Notes under the pieces: model-generated
Database searches by the model: none
What the model was told of the DNA's origin: nothing
Seen by the model: the letters and a program-made list of their open reading frames with translations, nothing else
In this document: positions 59,896 to 64,000 of the stretch, piece by piece
Numbering within the stretch: position 1 is the stretch's first letter
Layout of the letters: each line of letters opens with the position of its first letter
Program-made: the position numbers and the translations under genes
From: Vibrio sp. D404a
GTDB taxonomy: Bacteria > Pseudomonadota > Gammaproteobacteria > Enterobacterales > Vibrionaceae
DNA length: 64,000 bases
Reading direction: 5' to 3'
Assembly: GCF_030248535.1 (NCBI RefSeq)
Contig: NZ_JAHGAJ010000016.1
Location: 186,001-250,000 of the forward strand

Positions 59896-62800
59896 TTATC
59901 GCTGACCTGTAAGACCACTCTCCCCTCGGTAGATCACGCGATCGTTACCGCGGTAGATACCGAATGTGACCACTGTGGAAGGGTCTTGCTCCCCATTAGC
60001 GTCATCCGAAACTTCATCACTGTCCCAGTTATAACGTAGCCAAGGCATATCATTAGAACCTCTATCAAGCTGTAACCACATCTGAGTTTGTTGGCGCACC
60101 TGAGTTGAGTGAGTAACGGTAATATTGTTTAACACCCCGTCAGCAACAGTTCCACTCCCACTAAACGTTAGCGTATCTGGAGTTTGATTATCCTCGACCC
60201 AGATATCTACATTTTCGGTAGAATCATTGACAGATTGAACTTCAGTCGTGGAATCACCTTTTGATCCTTCCTCACTAGTAACAAATCGATCGCCATTCCA
60301 AAATTCAACACGCAACGGAATTGTAAGTGTGCTATTGACTGAACCACCTACGCTATCAAGAGCAACACGACCAAAACGAAGAGCAGGTTGAGAATCTAGT
60401 TGATCGCCGCTGTCCAAAAATTCTACTGGGTCAATACTATTTTCTAGTGCGATACGAATATCTGTCGAATCAGTGCCAGCTCCATCATTAAATGGGCCAT
60501 CTTCATACCCTAGGGCTGTTTTTGCTTTGCTCCAACACAAGCTATTAGCATTGCTATCACTACAATGCCCAGTGGGTGTAGCAGAGAAAGTCCCTATGCT
60601 CTGTTTCCCCCCCGCCCATGATGCATGACCAAAGTCAGGAAACCTCAACCTATTCGGCATCACATTATCATACAAATTGAAACGAGCTTGCACTACTGAA
60701 CCAAAGTATTGGTAGTTCTCAACTGCCAGTGGAAATTCCCCACCGGAAAGTGCTTCAACATCAAAACTTACTTCGTCAAAGTTCTGATTCATATAATTGA
60801 ACTCTTGAACACCAGCATAATTCCAAAATTGGCCAATAACTTGAAAATATTTAGGATAGAAGCGGCCAATAAGTTGAGAATCTGAGTCTAATGTCATTCC
60901 CAAGTACGTAGGGTTAGATATGCCATTACCCTTACTATCATCAAAAGTTCTAACTTCAAAACTTCCAACTTCATCCCAATTATTATCGGCAACCACTTTC
61001 ACGCCTCCAGCATCGTTCGATAGAAATGATGGGGAAATCTGAGACAGAACTAAATTACCAGTATTAGCATTGCTGCCCGGATAAATCACTTGCCGAGTAA
61101 TCGCCAAAGGACCACTATCCAACGCATAATTTGTCGTAACCGGTAGCTGGCACTTATCGGCACCTACATTGACTTCAGCATACGCCACAGGGCGATAGTT
61201 GATCGAAAACTCTTCTCCTGCAGCCATAAAACCTGTATTTCCGTCCGTTGAAGCAGGGTTAAAATTAGAAGGCTTTGATGTTTCTTTCACGTCACAGATA
61301 GCAATTTTCCAAGGTCGAGACTTAACAATAAAACTGCCTGAAAGTGAATCAATACCACTATCAGGACATCCCGCTAACTCACTACATTCAAAAGAACTGT
61401 CACTAAGAGTTACTCGAAACTGTCCCGACTCCAAGATCGTCAAAAGATCTTGAGTCTCACCATTCTCAGACGCAATAAACTCGGGCTCATAGGTCAACAA
61501 ACTTATATCGTCTTTACCACCTGACGGGGATTCGATATCTAGTTGAATATCTGGCTTGCCAATATAATCTTGTGAAACAGGTGCATTTTCTGTATCGCAC
61601 GACAAAACTCTGGCTGTAACGCTTTGAGCTTTACCAGCTACAACTTGTTGAGGATCAGCATCGAACTTATAAGGCACAAAAGAAACCTTAGAGCCCCCCA
61701 GAAACTCTTCTCCATTCCACTCACCACTAACTTCGTATCCAGATTTATTTAGCTGGTTTGAGGAAAGATAAAGTGTTTTTTTACCTTCAACTAATGATGC
61801 TGTTAGAGAAGAACCATAGTTACTACACTGCGAAAAGCTCCCCGTATCTTTGTCATACACTTCGCACCAACGAGCATTAGCATTTGGCATCGCTTTAGCG
61901 ACAAAATCACCAGTTTCACTAGTCACGGTAGCGTTGCTATCTTTCTCTTTTACTCGAAACTCAACAGCGGCGGCTTCACAAGTCAAAACATGCGACTGAA
62001 TAGGAGTAACAACTAATTCTCCCTGAGGAACTGGAGGTAGTGGACAACTATAATCGGGCTTATTAATAGTGACATTGGAATTATGGAATTCAGCCTTGCG
62101 GGCAGTAACAGCACCTTCGATATTCCCTTGATTCAAAACTAGATGGTCTGCAAGAATAAATCCTCTAAAAATTGAAAATTCATGGAAAGTAATTTTACCG
62201 TCCGGCGCATATAAAACTGGATATGAATGTTCCTGAGATATCTGAGCTCTCGTTAAGGTCATCGACAATCTGATATTAACTTGAGCCCCTGGTTCAAATA
62301 TATATTGAGTGCTTCCAGACTGATGGTGAAATGTTCCAAATGTCACTGTGCTTAGCTTAGGAAATACAAGCTCAACATTGTTACCAGATGAAATCTGCAT
62401 ATTTTCAATATACAGATTATCTCTCAGCTTAACCCTAACGATACTATCGTTAGCCCACTCTTTGTTTATCGTTAAGTCAGCTAGGTCTTTCTCGATGACT
62501 ACTTCGATGTTCTTTCCACTTTCGGAATACGAACATAACTTAGGGGTAGCACCATCTCGACAACTGTTCTTGATTCCATCAATAGTCGCGATTCTTAAGG
62601 TATGCGAAGTACTTCTCTGTGGAACCGGTAAAATATTAGCCTGTGCCACTTTTCTTAAATCTAAATACCCGTCTCCATTGCCAACATCGCAAGCATAGTC
62701 ACCATTACAAACTTTCGATGTATAGAGGGGGTATGCAGTGGTTGTATGATCAAAACCCAATAATAAATAATCATCTACAGAAGGTGACCATATGCTCTCA

Positions 62801-64000
62801 TCATAGCGCTGATAGCCCTCAGAGACTTTATTCACATATCGGTCGATGTAATCTTCTGACCAACCGTTTATCTTGATTGGATTCCCTAAATAAAGCTCGC
62901 TATTCACACCAGACCAGCTTTGGATTGGTTCTGGGAACAAGTTACAAACATTAGTAGGTAGCTCTGTTTCAGGGATCTCAAAAGCAAAATAACCAATTGA
63001 CTCTGCTTTGCCGTGTTTACGGTTGTTGAGAGACTCTACATCTTCGTCAAAGGCAAAGGTAAAAGTTGGTTTCCCAGCTTCTTCAAACTGCTTACAGTAA
63101 CGCAGCCATCCTCCATGACTACCTACTCGGCTTTGCTTATTAACAATCACACCGAACTTCGAAAAGTTCTGGTGTAAATTCACTTTATTATTCTCGCACG
63201 ACCAACCAATAGACTTGGTCACTTTTAGCTCTTTTGATTGAGCATAATCTCTAGAGCCTTGGTAAAACTCAATGTTTGACTGCGAGTCTTCGTCTTTACC
63301 GTGAAACTCAGGGACAACTAAGTACGCAATATCTTTAGTGCCAGTCCCCAAAGGCCCTTGACGGCCTCGCTCAAGAGATAAGTCAAAGCCTGTTGAACTG
63401 ACACTCTGGATTGCAGTGGTCGCCCACTTAGAATCTTTTCCTTGGACTTGAGCCATGATAACTGGTGCAGTGATATTTCCCAATTGATAGTCAATATCCA
63501 CCCAATCATTAGCCCTATTACATCCACTCGTACACTGGGCTAGGTCTGTTGTTTTGACACCAGCTTCGCCGTAAACAGCACTGCCACTAGAGTCATAGAA
63601 CTTTAACTTTCCGGGCTCGGTAACAAAGTAGTAGATAGGAGACATTCGGTCTGATTTTGAGGTACCCGGCATCGACTCACTTTCAATAGTCGCACCTTTC
63701 TTAGAATCCCAAATCGTAGCAACACTCGCTTTTGTCGGAACACTATTAACAATATCGTCTGGATCAATGGTCGACATCAAAAAGACAATAGGGTTTTCAT
63801 ATGACTTTTGAAATAGAAGGTTACACCCATGAGTACAATCCATCCCTTCAATGGAACCGAATTCATAGTGAACATCTTTCAAAGGCTCAGGAGTTACGTC
63901 TGTACCACATAAATTAGCATAATCCTCAACTGGGCAAACATTTTCAGAGTATGCACAACTTTCCATACCTAGAGCACAGTAAATATCATCGCCACGAATC
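59896..64000 (-). CDS. mshQ: MSHA pilus biogenesis protein MshQ (partial, 5' end outside window)
   Basis: The frame stays open to the right edge, so the true start and signal peptide lie beyond it; about 1,368 codons are visible. MshQ is the last, very large gene of the mannose-sensitive haemagglutinin pilus locus and always lies beside mreB in Vibrio. The visible N-terminal part has two cysteine motifs of the form CTxGCN (in MDCTHGCNLL and AQCTSGCNRA), a central beta-rich region, and the C-terminal DUF6701 module ending VTFGIYRGNDRVIYRGESGLTGQR. It is probably an exported adhesin or pilus-associated protein. Confidence 0.92.
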   Translation of the reverse strand, partial: IRGDDIYCALGMESCAYSENVCPVEDYANLCGTDVTPEPLKDVHYEFGSIEGMDCTHGCNLLFQKSYENPIVFLMSTIDPDDIVNSVPTKASVATIWDSKKGATIESESMPGTSKSDRMSPIYYFVTEPGKLKFYDSSGSAVYGEAGVKTTDLAQCTSGCNRANDWVDIDYQLGNITAPVIMAQVQGKDSKWATTAIQSVSSTGFDLSLERGRQGPLGTGTKDIAYLVVPEFHGKDEDSQSNIEFYQGSRDYAQSKELKVTKSIGWSCENNKVNLHQNFSKFGVIVNKQSRVGSHGGWLRYCKQFEEAGKPTFTFAFDEDVESLNNRKHGKAESIGYFAFEIPETELPTNVCNLFPEPIQSWSGVNSELYLGNPIKINGWSEDYIDRYVNKVSEGYQRYDESIWSPSVDDYLLLGFDHTTTAYPLYTSKVCNGDYACDVGNGDGYLDLRKVAQANILPVPQRSTSHTLRIATIDGIKNSCRDGATPKLCSYSESGKNIEVVIEKDLADLTINKEWANDSIVRVKLRDNLYIENMQISSGNNVELVFPKLSTVTFGTFHHQSGSTQYIFEPGAQVNIRLSMTLTRAQISQEHSYPVLYAPDGKITFHEFSIFRGFILADHLVLNQGNIEGAVTARKAEFHNSNVTINKPDYSCPLPPVPQGELVVTPIQSHVLTCEAAAVEFRVKEKDSNATVTSETGDFVAKAMPNANARWCEVYDKDTGSFSQCSNYGSSLTASLVEGKKTLYLSSNQLNKSGYEVSGEWNGEEFLGGSKVSFVPYKFDADPQQVVAGKAQSVTARVLSCDTENAPVSQDYIGKPDIQLDIESPSGGKDDISLLTYEPEFIASENGETQDLLTILESGQFRVTLSDSSFECSELAGCPDSGIDSLSGSFIVKSRPWKIAICDVKETSKPSNFNPASTDGNTGFMAAGEEFSINYRPVAYAEVNVGADKCQLPVTTNYALDSGPLAITRQVIYPGSNANTGNLVLSQISPSFLSNDAGGVKVVADNNWDEVGSFEVRTFDDSKGNGISNPTYLGMTLDSDSQLIGRFYPKYFQVIGQFWNYAGVQEFNYMNQNFDEVSFDVEALSGGEFPLAVENYQYFGSVVQARFNLYDNVMPNRLRFPDFGHASWAGGKQSIGTFSATPTGHCSDSNANSLCWSKAKTALGYEDGPFNDGAGTDSTDIRIALENSIDPVEFLDSGDQLDSQPALRFGRVALDSVGGSVNSTLTIPLRVEFWNGDRFVTSEEGSKGDSTTEVQSVNDSTENVDIWVEDNQTPDTLTFSGSGTVADGVLNNITVTHSTQVRQQTQMWLQLDRGSNDMPWLRYNWDSDEVSDDANGEQDPSTVVTFGIYRGNDRVIYRGESGLTGQR

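Noticed and set aside
59896..63966. Complete mshQ starting at the ATG at 63,966
   Set aside because: The frame continues open to the window edge and no signal peptide follows that ATG, so the gene is cut by the window.

Overview
This is a Vibrio chromosome-1 type window, about 64 kb of mostly conserved housekeeping genes. The evidence is the gene order (leuO beside a VC2487-type glycosyltransferase gene; lptD-surA-pdxA-rsmA-apaG-apaH; mshQ next to mreBCD-maf-rng-yhdP-tldD), family lengths close to those of E. coli and V. cholerae, and moderate GC with AT-rich intergenic spacers. Species cannot be fixed from the sequence alone.

Layout. 1-4.6 kb (minus strand): ilvI (cut by the left edge), a long-chain acyl-CoA ligase and the regulator leuO. 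5-6.6 kb: a PAP2 phosphatase and glycosyltransferase pair. 6.8-11.9 kb: a TetR-RND adaptor-RND permease operon behind a large perfect palindrome. 12.2-17.3 kb: the leuABCD operon with a leucine attenuator, including the short leader peptide gene leuL. 17.37-20.79 kb: a 3.4-kb insertion element with 22-bp inverted ends, carrying an unusual zinc-ribbon transposase and a passenger gene with a HEPN-type RNxxxH motif; it sits in the loop of what was the leuD terminator. 20.9-23.2 kb: DUF547, DUF924 and djlA. 23.4-30.2 kb: lptD, surA, pdxA, rsmA, apaG, apaH. 30.2-34.1 kb (minus): folA, yjjB, yjjP, obgE, rpmA, rplU. 34.3-37.4 kb: ispB, a small unknown gene, mdh and argR. 37.8-42.1 kb: a TAXI-type TRAP transporter with a universal stress protein. 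42.2-47 kb (minus): a 2-hydroxyacid dehydrogenase, rluA and rapA. 47.4-48.8 kb: a PIN-PhoH fusion. 48.9-59.7 kb (minus): mreB-mreC-mreD-maf-rng-yhdP-nitrilase-tldD. 59.9-64 kb: mshQ, whose start lies beyond the right edge.

How the parts fit. Branched-chain amino acid synthesis (ilvI, leuABCD) sits close to its likely regulator leuO and is tuned by a leucine-codon attenuator. Envelope biogenesis dominates the rest: lptD and surA for the outer membrane, mreBCD for cell shape, yhdP for lipid traffic, mshQ for the MSHA pilus. rplU/rpmA/obgE and rsmA/rluA/rng serve ribosome and RNA maturation.

The best candidate for something new is the insertion element at 17,367-20,791: a two-gene unit pairing a large DDE-like transposase with a possible HEPN RNase, inserted in a terminator loop. 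Its family and the passenger's function cannot be settled without database searches.
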